A stretch of 64,000 nucleotides of DNA from Anaerolineales bacterium (GCA_015075275.1 JABTUU010000002.1:806001-870000); one strand, 5' to 3'. Shown: positions 51,298 to 59,540, counted from the stretch's first letter. Translations and numbers: made by a program. Notes: generated by a model not told the origin, from the letters alone.

Positions 51298-52509
51298 TCA
51301 CTCCAACAATTGTGCGATTCGTTCGATCATTATTTCAGCCGATTCCATTTTGCTCATTAGCGGCAGCGCTTCTTTGCGCCCATTCGCGAACAGTAATGTT
51401 ATTCGATTCGTGTCAACGGCGAACCCCGCATCAGAAGCAGAGATGTCGTTTGCCGCGATTATGTCTAAGCCTTTCGATTGTAACTTATTCGCGGCGTTTT
51501 CAAGCAGATTTTGCGATTCGGCGGCAAACCCGATCACCGCGCGTAACGCGGGCGTTTCAAGTCTCTTCTTTGCAACCGCTTTCAAAATATCGTCGGTCGC
51601 TTCAAGCTCAATCTGCGGGATGCCGCCTTCCTTTTTGATCTTATCCTTCGCCGTGTCTTTGGGGCGGAAGTCTGCCGCCGCTGCCGCCATGATGAGAACG
51701 TCGGCGCGCGCTATTTCTATCAATACGGCGTCGAGCATCTGTTTTGCCGTTTGCGCGTGGATCACCTTTGCGCCGACGGGAGGAGTTAACGAGGTCGGCG
51801 CTGAAATCAGCGTTACGCGCGCGCCGGCGTCAAGCGCGGCTTGCGCGAGGGCGTATCCCTGCTTGCCCGAAGAATGATTTGTCAATATGCGCACCGGGTC
51901 GAGCGGCTCTTGAGTTCCGCCGGCGGCGACGACGACGCTCCGCTGAGTAAGCGAGCCGTTTCGTCCGAGAATGAGACGGATATGTCCGATAAGTTCGGAC
52001 GTTTCGGGCAGGCGCCCTTTGCCGATTAATCCTGAAGCGAGATGTCCCTCGGCCGGTTCAAGAATAGATACGCCGCGTTTTTTCAATGCGTCGAGATTCG
52101 CTTGCGTGGCGGCGTGATCGTACATGCCGCCGTCCATAGCGGGTGCGATGAGCAACGGGCATGACGCGGCTAACGCAGAGACGGTCAGGAGCGAATCGGC
52201 TTGCCCATGCGCAAGTTTGGCAAGCGTGTTTGCGGTGCAAGGCGCGATGACGAGCAGATCTGCGGCGTGGCTTAAGCCGATATGCAAAACGTGCGCTTCG
52301 GCGCCCCATAGGTCAGAATCGGTATAGGCGCGCCGCCCTGTGACCGATTGAAAGACGAGGGGAGTGATGAATTTCTGCGCAGGGTCGGTGAGGATTGCGT
52401 CCACCTGCGCGCCCACTTGCGTGAGCTTAGAGGCGAGGTCGGCGGCTTTATATGCGGCGATGGAGCCCGTTACCCCAAGAAGAATGCGCTTGTTGGAGAA
52501 TATAGACAT
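51298..52509 (-). CDS. coaBC: Bifunctional phosphopantothenoylcysteine decarboxylase / phosphopantothenate-cysteine ligase
   Basis: A 403-residue enzyme that joins cysteine to phosphopantothenate and then decarboxylates the product for coenzyme A synthesis. The CoaC half has ILLGVTGSIAAYKAADLAS, AEAHVLHIGLSHAADLLVIAPCTANTLAKLAHGQAD and APAMDGGMYDHAATQAN. The CoaB half begins at about residue 190 (VVVAAGGTQEPLDPVRILTNHSSGKQG) and has AAAADFRPKDTAKDKIKKE (the Lys pair) and GFAAESQNLLENA. The length is normal. panC at 15.6 kb is an earlier pathway gene. Confidence 0.97.
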   Translation of the reverse strand: MSIFSNKRILLGVTGSIAAYKAADLASKLTQVGAQVDAILTDPAQKFITPLVFQSVTGRRAYTDSDLWGAEAHVLHIGLSHAADLLVIAPCTANTLAKLAHGQADSLLTVSALAASCPLLIAPAMDGGMYDHAATQANLDALKKRGVSILEPAEGHLASGLIGKGRLPETSELIGHIRLILGRNGSLTQRSVVVAAGGTQEPLDPVRILTNHSSGKQGYALAQAALDAGARVTLISAPTSLTPPVGAKVIHAQTAKQMLDAVLIEIARADVLIMAAAAADFRPKDTAKDKIKKEGGIPQIELEATDDILKAVAKKRLETPALRAVIGFAAESQNLLENAANKLQSKGLDIIAANDISASDAGFAVDTNRITLLFANGRKEALPLMSKMESAEIMIERIAQLLE

Positions 52510-52647
52510 ATGCGCCGATTATACTTCTAACGGCTTTGACGCATAAGTTGAAAAAAGATAAAGCCCCTCCATTTGAGGCGGAGATTTAAGCAACCATATA
52601 ACGATTGGCATACTTAGTTGGGCATATATTCGAAGTAGAGGCGGCGC

Positions 52648-53709
52648 TTACGGATAGGGCGCGTCGCCGGGGGTTCCGTTGGCGATCTCACGCCAATTAT
52701 CGAAGATATCCGGCTTAAGCGGATCAATACGTTCGGCGGAGGAACATTCATGCAGAGCGAGCGGAAGATTATCCAAGTAATCGTCGCGGATCTTATTGGC
52801 GTACGAATCGAGTTTGGGCGAGCCGTAGGTTGAGACTACCGTCCGAATGACGCTGGGTCCGCCTTGATATAGCACGAGCACGTCGCGCCCTTGCCCCGAC
52901 CCGACAAGGCTGAAGTAATCGTCGCCGAGCGTGCGGCTTTCAGCGGGCGTAAGTATGACTGTGTTCGCTGGAATCGCGTAGGGCATGAAGTAGGGAATTG
53001 AACCTTCTGCGTAGATGGGTGAGAGGATGAGGGCGAAACCCTTGGGTGGAATGACGGTCGAGTTGAGGGTTAAAGAACTTGGCAAAGCGACATAAGGATT
53101 CCGTTGCGTCCAAGAGACGAGCATATCCGGTGTGCCCGATTCGCCGATATCGGCGATCCACCAACCGTATACGTCTACCGGTTGGTCGCCATAATTATAG
53201 AGTTCGACGTATTCGTTCCATTTTTTGTAGTCAACGCCTCCGCATGGGTTTGCCATGACTTCGCTGATAACGATCGTCGGGAGGGCTGAATTGGGCGACG
53301 AAGACGCGGGTCCGTTGGGAACCGTAGGATTACGAATGTTGTTTGTTGCAGCCGAGGGCGCGTCTTTGGTCAGGATAATGCATTCTTTGGTAATAGGCGT
53401 TTGCGCGCTCGGCGTGCCGGAGGAGATTGACACTGAAATTAAAACCACCTGCGGTTGAGGAGGCGCAGTAAAGAGCGCGTTTAACCCGGGCGGCGAGGAG
53501 ATGATGCTGCCGGCGCTGGCGTCCCATGTAATGGCGGCGTTCGGTGGAATGAGTCCGTTGAGAGTGAACGGCAATTGTTCGTTGGTATAGATGGAACAAT
53601 TCTTCGGCAGTAGAGACACTTTGCCGCCGGGCGTCGCTGAATTTCCGCAAGCGGATATGATTGCGGCTAACAGAGAGGCGGATAGCAGGAGGTTGAATTG
53701 GCGAATCAT
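52648..53709 (-). CDS. Lamin-tail-domain surface lipoprotein
   Basis: A 353-residue lipoprotein (lipobox AIISACGN, Cys about residue 21). The N-terminal half has an Ig-like motif around LNGLIPPNAAITWDASAGSI. The LTD (lamin-tail) domain starts at about residue 148: VISEVMANPCGGVDYKKWNEYVELYNYGDQPVDVYGWW, GSGTPDMLVSW-like spacing, IPPKGFALILSP. It ends in NWREIANGTPGDAPYP, the usual LTD ending. LTD domains are found on cell-surface proteins and may bind DNA or sugars. It follows a 217-residue membrane protein with 15 bases between. Confidence 0.87.
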   Translation of the reverse strand: MIRQFNLLLSASLLAAIISACGNSATPGGKVSLLPKNCSIYTNEQLPFTLNGLIPPNAAITWDASAGSIISSPPGLNALFTAPPQPQVVLISVSISSGTPSAQTPITKECIILTKDAPSAATNNIRNPTVPNGPASSSPNSALPTIVISEVMANPCGGVDYKKWNEYVELYNYGDQPVDVYGWWIADIGESGTPDMLVSWTQRNPYVALPSSLTLNSTVIPPKGFALILSPIYAEGSIPYFMPYAIPANTVILTPAESRTLGDDYFSLVGSGQGRDVLVLYQGGPSVIRTVVSTYGSPKLDSYANKIRDDYLDNLPLALHECSSAERIDPLKPDIFDNWREIANGTPGDAPYP

Positions 53710-53724
53710 CTTTCGCTTGTCCTG

Positions 53725-54378
53725 TTAGGGAGATTGAACCCGAACGCCTAATGAAAAGACGGAACTTTGATTGCAGAAGTTTTGCGAGACTTGCAAAGTA
53801 AGCAAACCGTTGCCCGGTTTTCCCGATAGCTTGAGGTTGATCGCGCAACCGTCGCTTGCGCCGATAGATTCGAACGTTTCGCCGATATACTGCCATTTAC
53901 AGGAAAGGATGGAATTATCTTGCGGCGCTTTGACGCTCAACGCCAGGAAATCTCCGGGGTCGGCGATCAGCGTGTCATTAGGATAGAAACTTTCTTGCCG
54001 TCCTTCGACGTGGAAGACGATGGAGGCGGGCGGTTGGCATAAAGGGAAGATGAACAATAGGCGCAGCGTCGCTGCCGCCAGAATCATGCCCAACAGCCAG
54101 ATCGGCAAACCGGTGAAGTATACGCGAACGACTTCGGAGGTGATGAGCGATTTGACGCTCGGCACTTCGATCCCTAAACGTAGGAGGATCAGCGCGCCGC
54201 TGCTGAACAGCGCGCCGAACGCGAACAGCGCCTGTTGCGGGTTCGGACTTTGGCTTAACCAGACAATGAGCGAGCGTGGGAACATTAACTGCAAACGCGC
54301 CGCTAAGATCGTTAATGCCCAGAGCGCTGCAAAAAGAGCCAGTCCGCGAAGGAATTCGAAAGGGTTACGTTTAATCAT
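53725..54378 (-). CDS. Membrane protein with C-terminal exported domain, unknown function
   Basis: A 217-residue protein with about three hydrophobic segments (residues 10-28, 42-65 and 88-112) and an outer domain from about 115. Two Cys (CKWQY and CNQSSVF) and an additional one in DGCAINLKL could form disulfides. No recognised family. The preceding LTD protein gene is 15 bases downstream on the same strand, so the two probably form an operon of envelope proteins. Confidence 0.75.
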   Translation of the reverse strand: MIKRNPFEFLRGLALFAALWALTILAARLQLMFPRSLIVWLSQSPNPQQALFAFGALFSSGALILLRLGIEVPSVKSLITSEVVRVYFTGLPIWLLGMILAAATLRLLFIFPLCQPPASIVFHVEGRQESFYPNDTLIADPGDFLALSVKAPQDNSILSCKWQYIGETFESIGASDGCAINLKLSGKPGNGLLTLQVSQNFCNQSSVFSLGVRVQSP

Positions 54379-54508
54379 TTCGCAATGAAGTTAATATGAT
54401 TATAGCCAGCGATGGAAGGCTGGCGCTTTATAAACACTTAACAACTTGAAGGAATCTTACGGAAGTGAAAGGTTTTTTAACCGTTTAGTCGAATATGCCC
54501 GATAACGG

Positions 54509-54952
54509 CTATAGATTCTTTACGAAATGCACGAGGCGTTCGACTTCATAATAGCCCATTTTCAAATGTCCATGAATGCTGGCTTCATTTTCCAACCAGG
54601 TATCAGAGGCTATTTCGGCGCAGCCTTTTTCGCGCGCCCACTGTTCGGCGACGGAGATTAAATCCACGCCGAGCCCTTGCCGGCGGACGTCTTCATCTAC
54701 ATACCAACCTTCGATATAACCGACCGGGCTGGTTTCGCATCCCTCGGCGTATTCACGCAAGTTGACTTCGACGAACCCGGCGGCGCCGCCGTTGTTTCGC
54801 GCCGCGATGAACACGGCGTAGCGTGGGTTTGTGAGAATGACTTCCATTTCGGGCAGTAAATCTTGCTCCGATAATTCGCTCCATAACGCCTGCCGCATTC
54901 GCAACCATTCGGGTAGGTCTGCCGTTGCGATGCGGCGAATGTTAAAAGTCAT
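54509..54952 (-). CDS. GNAT acetyltransferase related to aminoglycoside 6'-N-acetyltransferase
   Basis: A 147-residue GCN5-like acetyltransferase. The acetyl-CoA loop is DVRRQGLGVDLISVAEQWAREKG. The stretch GYIEGWYVDEDVRRQG and the C-terminal EIASDTWLENEASIHGHLKMGYYEVERLVHF matches the AAC(6')-I group of aminoglycoside acetyltransferases closely by pattern. Start of the protein FNIRRIATADLPEWLRMRQALW also fits. A resistance role is inference; many such chromosomal genes have other amine substrates. Confidence 0.85.
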   Translation of the reverse strand: MTFNIRRIATADLPEWLRMRQALWSELSEQDLLPEMEVILTNPRYAVFIAARNNGGAAGFVEVNLREYAEGCETSPVGYIEGWYVDEDVRRQGLGVDLISVAEQWAREKGCAEIASDTWLENEASIHGHLKMGYYEVERLVHFVKNL

Positions 54953-54980
54953 GCGTCCTCCATAATCGTCGAAGCTTGCG

Positions 54981-55199
54981 CTATTCCCGATCGGTTTTTG
55001 TTAATTGATAGACTAATACGGCGAGCGAACCCGCGAACCATACGCCGCCGATAGCGCCGATGACCCAGCGTGGAACTTCCCAATCGGAAATGTCAACGGG
55101 CAGAATGCCGAAGTAGATGAGCAGAATTGCGCTGCCGAATAAAAGATCGGTTGCGCTGGCAATGATGATGACGGCGCGTTTGTTGGATCTATTGTTCAT
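54981..55199 (-). CDS. Small two-helix membrane protein
   Basis: A 72-residue protein with two predicted membrane helices (about residues 9-30 and 43-65) and a short basic start and acidic end. No motif is recognised. It is between the GNAT and polX genes on the same strand, with 28- and 41-base gaps. Confidence 0.7.
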   Translation of the reverse strand: MNNRSNKRAVIIIASATDLLFGSAILLIYFGILPVDISDWEVPRWVIGAIGGVWFAGSLAVLVYQLTKTDRE

Positions 55200-55240
55200 T
55201 AGGTCTCCATGGCGCGTGTATGCGCGCGGTTGTTATTGCG

Positions 55241-56965
55241 TTACCCGCGCTTCTTTAGCCACTTCAACAACTTGTCCGTGGACCAGCAATTGATCGCGTC
55301 GTTCTTGGTCAGCCAGGCACGGCGGGCGATAGCGACGCCGTAAAAGCGCAGATCCATATCTGCTTCGGAGTGTGCGTCGGTGTTGATGCTGAGCGGGATG
55401 CCGAGCTCCTTGGCGCGGCGGGCGTACGCGTCATCCAGGTCGAGGCGGGCGGGGTTGGCGTTAATCTCTAGCGCCACGCCGCTCTCCGCTGCGGCTTGCA
55501 GTACGGCGTCCATATCTAGGTCGGCGCCTTCGCGGTCGGGAATTAGCCGCCCGGTGGGATGACCGATGATATCAACATGCGGATTTCGAACGGCGTTGAG
55601 CATGCGTTCGGTCGCTTTTTCGCGCGGTTGACGCAGCGATGTGTGCAGCGAGGCGAGGACCAGATCGAGGCTCGCCAGAAATTCGTCGGGATAATCGAGC
55701 GAGCCGTCGGCTTTGATCTCCACTTCGGAGGCGTGCAAAATTAAAATCTCGTCGCCGAGTTGCTTTTGAACCTTTTTGATTTCGGCGGCTTGTTTTTTGT
55801 GATCGTCCATCGTCAGCCCGTTGGCTACGCCGAGGCTTGCCGAATGATCGGTGAAAGCGATGACCTTCATGCCGCGTTTCGCCGCGGCGCGCGCCATCTC
55901 TGCTATAGAAAGTTTGCCGTCGCTCCAGGTGGAGTGCATTTGCAAGTCGGCTTTGAGGTCTTTGAGCAGAATTAATTTTGGGAGGTCGTTCGCTTGCGCG
56001 GCTTCGACTTCGTCGCGATCTTCGCGCAGTTCGGGCGGAATCCATGGCAAGCCGAGCGTGCGGTATACGTCTTCTTCGTCGGCGCAGAAAATTTCCTTGC
56101 CGTCTTTGACGCGTTTGAACGAATGATCTGAAAGCGAGAGTCCTTTGTTGAGCGCCAGTTGCCTGATCTTGACGTTATGATCTTTCGAACCGGTCGCGTA
56201 TTGCAACGCGGTTCCGAATTCTTTGGGCGGATACGCCCAGACTTGCGCGCGGACTCCGTCGCTGAATTCGACGCTCGATTTGAATTCGCCTTTGCCCAAC
56301 ACGCGCGAAACGTTCGGCAGATTGACGAACGCGTCCATTGCCGCCGCCGAATCGTTCGCTGCCACGAGGATGTCGAGATCGCCGACGGTTGAGCGCATTC
56401 TACGCAGGCTTCCAGCCGGTTGCGCGTCTACGACTCCCCGCGCCTTTTTGAGCGTTGCGACGATCTCATTCGCCAGCGGAAGCGCGCGCCCGATGGAGAT
56501 GCGCCCTGTGCGCCGAGCCAGCGACGCGAGCCCTTCGAGGATGGCGGCTTCCGATTTCGCGCCCAGGCCGGGCAGGTCGCGCAGTTTTCCGCTTTTTGCA
56601 GCAGTCTCAAGTTGCGAAAGACGCGTGATTCCCAGCGTGCTCCAGATCATCGCGATCTTCTTCGGTCCCAGCGTGGGCACGTTCAACCATGTCGCGAGTT
56701 CTGTGGGGACTTCGATGTTGAGCTTTTCGAGGAATTCGAGTTTACCGGTGGAGAGCAGTTCGTCAATTTTCTCGGCGATAACTTTGCCTACGCCGGGGAT
56801 TTCGAGCAGTTTGCCTTCGCGCCAGTAATCGCTCGCTTCGCGCGGCAGGTGGAGCAGGTTTTCAGCCGCTTTGCGATAGGCGATGGTTTTGTAAACGATC
56901 TCGCCTTTGATCTCAAGCAGGTTGGCGATGAGCGTAAAGATATCGGCAAGTTGACGGTTGTTCAT
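55241..56965 (-). CDS. polX: PolX-type family X DNA polymerase with PHP domain
   Basis: A 574-residue DNA repair polymerase/3'-5' exonuclease. In order: an N-terminal 8-kDa helix-hairpin-helix part (LADIFTLIANLLEIKGE, IPGVGKVIAEKIDELL), the polymerase core with GSLRRMRSTVGDLDILVA (the two Asp of the nucleotidyl transfer site), and the C-terminal PHP domain, seen as DLQMHSTWSDGKLSIAEM, VIAFTDHSASLGVANGL, ILHASEVEIKADGSLDYPD and DIIGHPTGRLI. The ATG at 56965 starts the family sequence; the open frame continues further upstream without homology. The transporter gene ends 33 bases before it. Confidence 0.96.
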   Translation of the reverse strand: MNNRQLADIFTLIANLLEIKGEIVYKTIAYRKAAENLLHLPREASDYWREGKLLEIPGVGKVIAEKIDELLSTGKLEFLEKLNIEVPTELATWLNVPTLGPKKIAMIWSTLGITRLSQLETAAKSGKLRDLPGLGAKSEAAILEGLASLARRTGRISIGRALPLANEIVATLKKARGVVDAQPAGSLRRMRSTVGDLDILVAANDSAAAMDAFVNLPNVSRVLGKGEFKSSVEFSDGVRAQVWAYPPKEFGTALQYATGSKDHNVKIRQLALNKGLSLSDHSFKRVKDGKEIFCADEEDVYRTLGLPWIPPELREDRDEVEAAQANDLPKLILLKDLKADLQMHSTWSDGKLSIAEMARAAAKRGMKVIAFTDHSASLGVANGLTMDDHKKQAAEIKKVQKQLGDEILILHASEVEIKADGSLDYPDEFLASLDLVLASLHTSLRQPREKATERMLNAVRNPHVDIIGHPTGRLIPDREGADLDMDAVLQAAAESGVALEINANPARLDLDDAYARRAKELGIPLSINTDAHSEADMDLRFYGVAIARRAWLTKNDAINCWSTDKLLKWLKKRG

Positions 56966-56997
56966 GCGGTCTCTTGCTAAGATTATACGATAGAAGA

Positions 56998-57432
56998 TTA
57001 TCGCACGGTGAGCCAGACTCCTACGGTGACGATCGCCAGCCCGACGACGCGCGCGGCATCCAGCGATTTGGTCGTTACGCCGAGCAAGCCGTAATGGTCG
57101 AGGACGACGCCCGCCAGCAACTGCCCGGCGATGACGATCGTAGTAGCGGTTGCAACGCCCAGGCGCGGAATCATATAGCTGATCGAAGCGATGACCATGA
57201 CGCCGAATAGCCCCGTGCCGAGCGTATACCACGGCACGCTGCGCCATTGCCCTAGTTTGCTTCCGTAGATCAGAATCGGGATTAACGCGATGATCGCGCC
57301 GCCGAAATGCACGATGAACACACTTTCAAGCGCGCCTAGCCGTTGCGTGATGATGCTCGCCATCGGTCCTTGCAGCCCAATGGCGACGCCGCTCGCCAAC
57401 CCGATGGCAAGCATAAAAAGAATAGATTCCAT
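56998..57432 (-). CDS. DMT-superfamily small membrane transporter (YdcZ/DUF606)
   Basis: A 144-residue protein with about five membrane segments. It matches the single-unit DMT family by pattern: AIGLASGVAIGLQGPMASIITQRLGALESVFIVHFGGAI, then PWYTLGTGLFGVMVIASISY, and VIAGQLLAGVVLDHYGL. Proteins of this family are thought to work as dimers, but their substrates are mostly unknown. polX follows on the same strand. Confidence 0.9.
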   Translation of the reverse strand: MESILFMLAIGLASGVAIGLQGPMASIITQRLGALESVFIVHFGGAIIALIPILIYGSKLGQWRSVPWYTLGTGLFGVMVIASISYMIPRLGVATATTIVIAGQLLAGVVLDHYGLLGVTTKSLDAARVVGLAIVTVGVWLTVR

Positions 57433-57472
57433 GAATGTTCCTTTGCAATGTAGATGGGGGGATGATACTTGA

Positions 57473-57718
57473 TTATTGTTGGGGCGAGATTGCTAATGCC
57501 TTGCGTTTCTCGCTCATGGACGGCGCAAAGAAATACTTCGGCATGGTAGTATAAGCGCCATCCATGATTCTCTTTCCCACCTCCCTGTGCTTCGACTTCA
57601 ATTTGTATTCTTCCGAACAGTTTCTGCAATAAAAATCAGCGACGGGTTTGTTATTCTCAAATTGACTCAACATCCTTCCACAATTGGGACAGAACCCCGC
57701 ACGGCTGAATAAAAACAC
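57473..57718 (-). pseudogene. Truncated, internally deleted duplicate of the DpnI-like gene
   Basis: The open frame reads FSRAGFCPNCGRMLSQFENNK, PVADFYCRNCSEEYKLKSKH and GKRIMDGAYTTMPKYFFAP, then a short tail ending KRKALAISPQQ. It matches residues about 30-110 of the intact DpnI-like protein at 58753-59523. An exact in-frame loss of 30 codons lies between GAYTTM and PKYFF. The deletion ends share ACCAT, present at both borders in the intact gene, which suggests slippage between short direct repeats. The N-terminus and the C-terminal half are missing. It is almost certainly non-functional. Confidence 0.85.
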
Positions 57719-57743
57719 TGGACTTGTTCAGCCCAGTGTTTTT
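57711..57743. terminator. Bidirectional terminator hairpin at the DpnI fragment
   Basis: AAAAACACTGG (57711-57721) pairs perfectly with CCAGTGTTTTT (57733-57743); both sides have the A- or T-run needed for termination in either direction. It lies between the DUF2283-type gene and the DpnI fragment. Confidence 0.8.
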
Positions 57744-57765
57744 GCGTTACTCGTTCGTTGTTTAC

Positions 57766-57978
57766 CTAGACAGTGACCGTCTCAAAGGCTACTTTCATTG
57801 CGTCCATTGTTTGAGCGGTGAAATTCAACTTTTCAAAACCGATCACTTTGCCGTCTTTGTCTTTCATCAAGACAATCTCTTCGCCAGTTTCTTCCGCAAT
57901 ATATTCGTTAGCAGGGTCGTCAAATCAAACCGTGAGCGTATTGCCTTCGCGGTCGTAATAAACTTTTACTTGCGCCAT
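57766..57978 (-). pseudogene. DUF2283-like small protein gene with in-frame TGA
   Basis: From the ATG at 57978 the reverse strand reads AQVKVYYDREGNTLTV, then a TGA at 57925-57927 (codon 18), then FDDPANEYIAEETGEEIVLM, KDKDGKVIGFEKLNFTAQT and a TAG at 57766. The last part, DGKVIGFEKL, is the typical DUF2283 pattern. A Trp codon (TGG) in place of TGA would restore a 70-residue protein with a normal LTVWFDDP motif. It overlaps the end of the PIN gene by 13 bases. DUF2283 genes often sit beside toxin-antitoxin loci. Either it is a recent nonsense mutation or a base-call error. Confidence 0.8.
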
Positions 57979-58418
57979 ACCTGCGCTCCTTCAATCGTCC
58001 TTACCCATTTCACCTTGAACGATTTCACAGCATTAGCCAATCGAATATCCGCTGTCCACAAATCAACCTCCATCCATTCAGCAAGCGCAAGATAATGCGC
58101 GTCATAAGTTGCAGGCAGATTGTATTTTGTGGCTAATTCCAGCGCGCGCACATGCAACGTTGCTTCATTGACTAAATTGATTGGCAAGTCAAGAGAAAGT
58201 TCAAGCGCCTTCCAAATGATTTCTGGCGAAAGGATTTTATTCTTCTGTTGCCGATATAAACCGTTTGTCACTTCATAAAATAACAACGTCGGAGCAACCA
58301 GTCGAATATCGTTGTCAACCCATGACCGCCATAACCCTTTGATGGCATCATCGTCGGGCTGAAGGACGCGTCGCAACACAACACTGGCATCAACGCAGGC
58401 TGTTGAGGAGTTGCTCAT
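57966..58418 (-). CDS. PIN-domain toxin (VapC-like)
   Basis: A 150-residue PIN-fold ribonuclease. The acidic metal site is seen as CVDASVVLR (first Asp), LLFYEVTNGLYRQ (Glu), ATYDAHYLALAE (Asp) and LWTADIRLANAV (Asp). This set is the VapC-type pattern. Its start overlaps the 3' end of the Phd-type antitoxin gene by 29 bases, the normal arrangement for a type II toxin-antitoxin pair. The gene ends inside the broken DUF2283-like gene. Confidence 0.93.
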   Translation of the reverse strand: MSNSSTACVDASVVLRRVLQPDDDAIKGLWRSWVDNDIRLVAPTLLFYEVTNGLYRQQKNKILSPEIIWKALELSLDLPINLVNEATLHVRALELATKYNLPATYDAHYLALAEWMEVDLWTADIRLANAVKSFKVKWVRTIEGAQVWRK

Positions 58419-58689
58419 CGCGCTCTTCCCTTCCCTGACGAATAATCTCAGCAGGATCGGGTAATTTGCGCCCTTTTAATTCAACACGGATTTGAGCGTG
58501 CAACTCGTCAAATCTTTTTTGCAAGTCAGTCCTTGCGCTTGCCGCGACTAATTGATCGTACGCCTTCTTGGAAAGGACAACGACCTCCGCTTTGCCGCCG
58601 CGTTCAACAACAACAGGTCCGATTCTCGCCTGTTTCATAACATCCCCGAAATTAATTCGGGCTTTTGTGGCGCTGATTGTCTTGAGCAT
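58390..58689 (-). CDS. Phd/YefM-family antitoxin
   Basis: A 99-residue antitoxin. Its N-terminal DNA-binding part TISATKARINFGDVMKQA and GPVVVERGGKAEVVVLSKKAYDQL is the Phd/YefM signature. The C-terminal half (ELHAQIRVELKGRKLPDPAEI, RQGREERDEQLLNSL) would wrap and inhibit the PIN toxin encoded next. The ATG at 58689 has GAGAGGAAG just upstream. An operator-like palindrome lies directly in front of it. Confidence 0.92.
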   Translation of the reverse strand: MLKTISATKARINFGDVMKQARIGPVVVERGGKAEVVVLSKKAYDQLVAASARTDLQKRFDELHAQIRVELKGRKLPDPAEIIRQGREERDEQLLNSLR

Positions 58690-58699
58690 GGCTTCCTCT

Positions 58700-58725
58700 C
58701 GATTGATTAACTGATTAATCAATCG
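58700..58725 (-). promoter_or_regulatory. 11-bp palindrome before the antitoxin gene, probable autoregulatory operator
   Basis: CGATTGATTAA (58700-58710) and TTAATCAATCG (58715-58725) are exact reverse complements separated by CTGA. It is AT-rich and lies 11 bases from the antitoxin ATG. Phd-family antitoxins commonly bind such palindromes to repress their own operon. Confidence 0.7.
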
Positions 58726-58752
58726 TAAATATACCCCCAAAGAGACCCCCTG

Positions 58753-59523
58753 TCAATTCATCCTCCGATACCGCCCTCTCCCCAGGAACTGAATCACATT
58801 CTTATCCCGCAAGAATTGGAGTTGTTGCCTGATCTTCGCCCGCACATTGTTATTGGACGGATGCTTCGCCTGCAAATGTCCCTCAAAAGCGTAAACGTCC
58901 TCCAGCGAAAATTCATCCTGCTTGATTCGTTCCACGCACAGCAACACATCCAACAGCCAGCCTTTGGCTTCGATATTCCCCGTGGACTTGATAAACTCCG
59001 TCTTACTCCACCTGTCTAAAACTTCGTCCTTGCTTCTGGCAACGCCATTTTGCACGTAGAAGATCTTCCCCAGCTCAGGGATATTGCTCACGTCAATGTT
59101 GCATCCGACCCATCCCGCCCGCCGCGCCGTGGACGCAAGCGCCTTGCGTTTCTCAATGATCGCAGGGACAAAGAAATATTTCGGGATGGTCAGGAAATTC
59201 CGCACCCCCAGCGTGGACTTGTCGTACGTTAGAAAAAAGAAATTGGGATTGTTATCTGCTTGCAGCCGTTCAATCATGGTCGCATAAGCGCCATCCATGA
59301 TTTTCTTTCCCACCTCCCCGTGCTTCGACTTCAATTCGTATTCTTCCGAACAATTCCCACAATAAAAATCAGCGACGGGTTTGTTATTCTCGAATTGATT
59401 CAACGCCCTCCCGCAATTGGGACAGAATCCCGCACGGCTCACCCATTCCTCCGTCATCACACGGATTCGCTGTGCTGGGCTTGAATATGATTTGGCAATT
59501 TCAGAAGATAAGTTCAACTTCAT
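58753..59523 (-). CDS. DpnI-like restriction endonuclease acting on methylated DNA (Dam-replacing family)
   Basis: A 256-residue homologue of DpnI. Zinc Cys pairs are in GFCPNCGRALNQF and YCGNCSEEYELKSK; the active-site Asp is in PVADFYC with the EYELK motif following (D...ExK). The continuing ARRAGWVGCNIDVSNIPELGKIF and the C-terminal winged-helix part (DEFSLEDVYAFEGHLQ, KIRQQLQFLRDKNVIQFLGRGRYRR) match DpnI along their length. DpnI cuts Gm6ATC, so this strain is expected to leave GATC unmethylated. No methyltransferase gene is paired with it, as is normal for this enzyme type. It is beside a Phd/PIN pair. Confidence 0.94.
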   Translation of the reverse strand: MKLNLSSEIAKSYSSPAQRIRVMTEEWVSRAGFCPNCGRALNQFENNKPVADFYCGNCSEEYELKSKHGEVGKKIMDGAYATMIERLQADNNPNFFFLTYDKSTLGVRNFLTIPKYFFVPAIIEKRKALASTARRAGWVGCNIDVSNIPELGKIFYVQNGVARSKDEVLDRWSKTEFIKSTGNIEAKGWLLDVLLCVERIKQDEFSLEDVYAFEGHLQAKHPSNNNVRAKIRQQLQFLRDKNVIQFLGRGRYRRMN

Positions 59524-59540
59524 TCGTCACAACCATACAA

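Noticed and set aside
57925..57927. TGA read as tryptophan or selenocysteine
   Set aside because: Other genes here use TGA as a normal stop, and no selenocysteine insertion element is visible next to it.
57724..58095. 123-codon plus-strand open frame
   Set aside because: It has no family pattern and runs opposite to the DUF2283-like and PIN genes.
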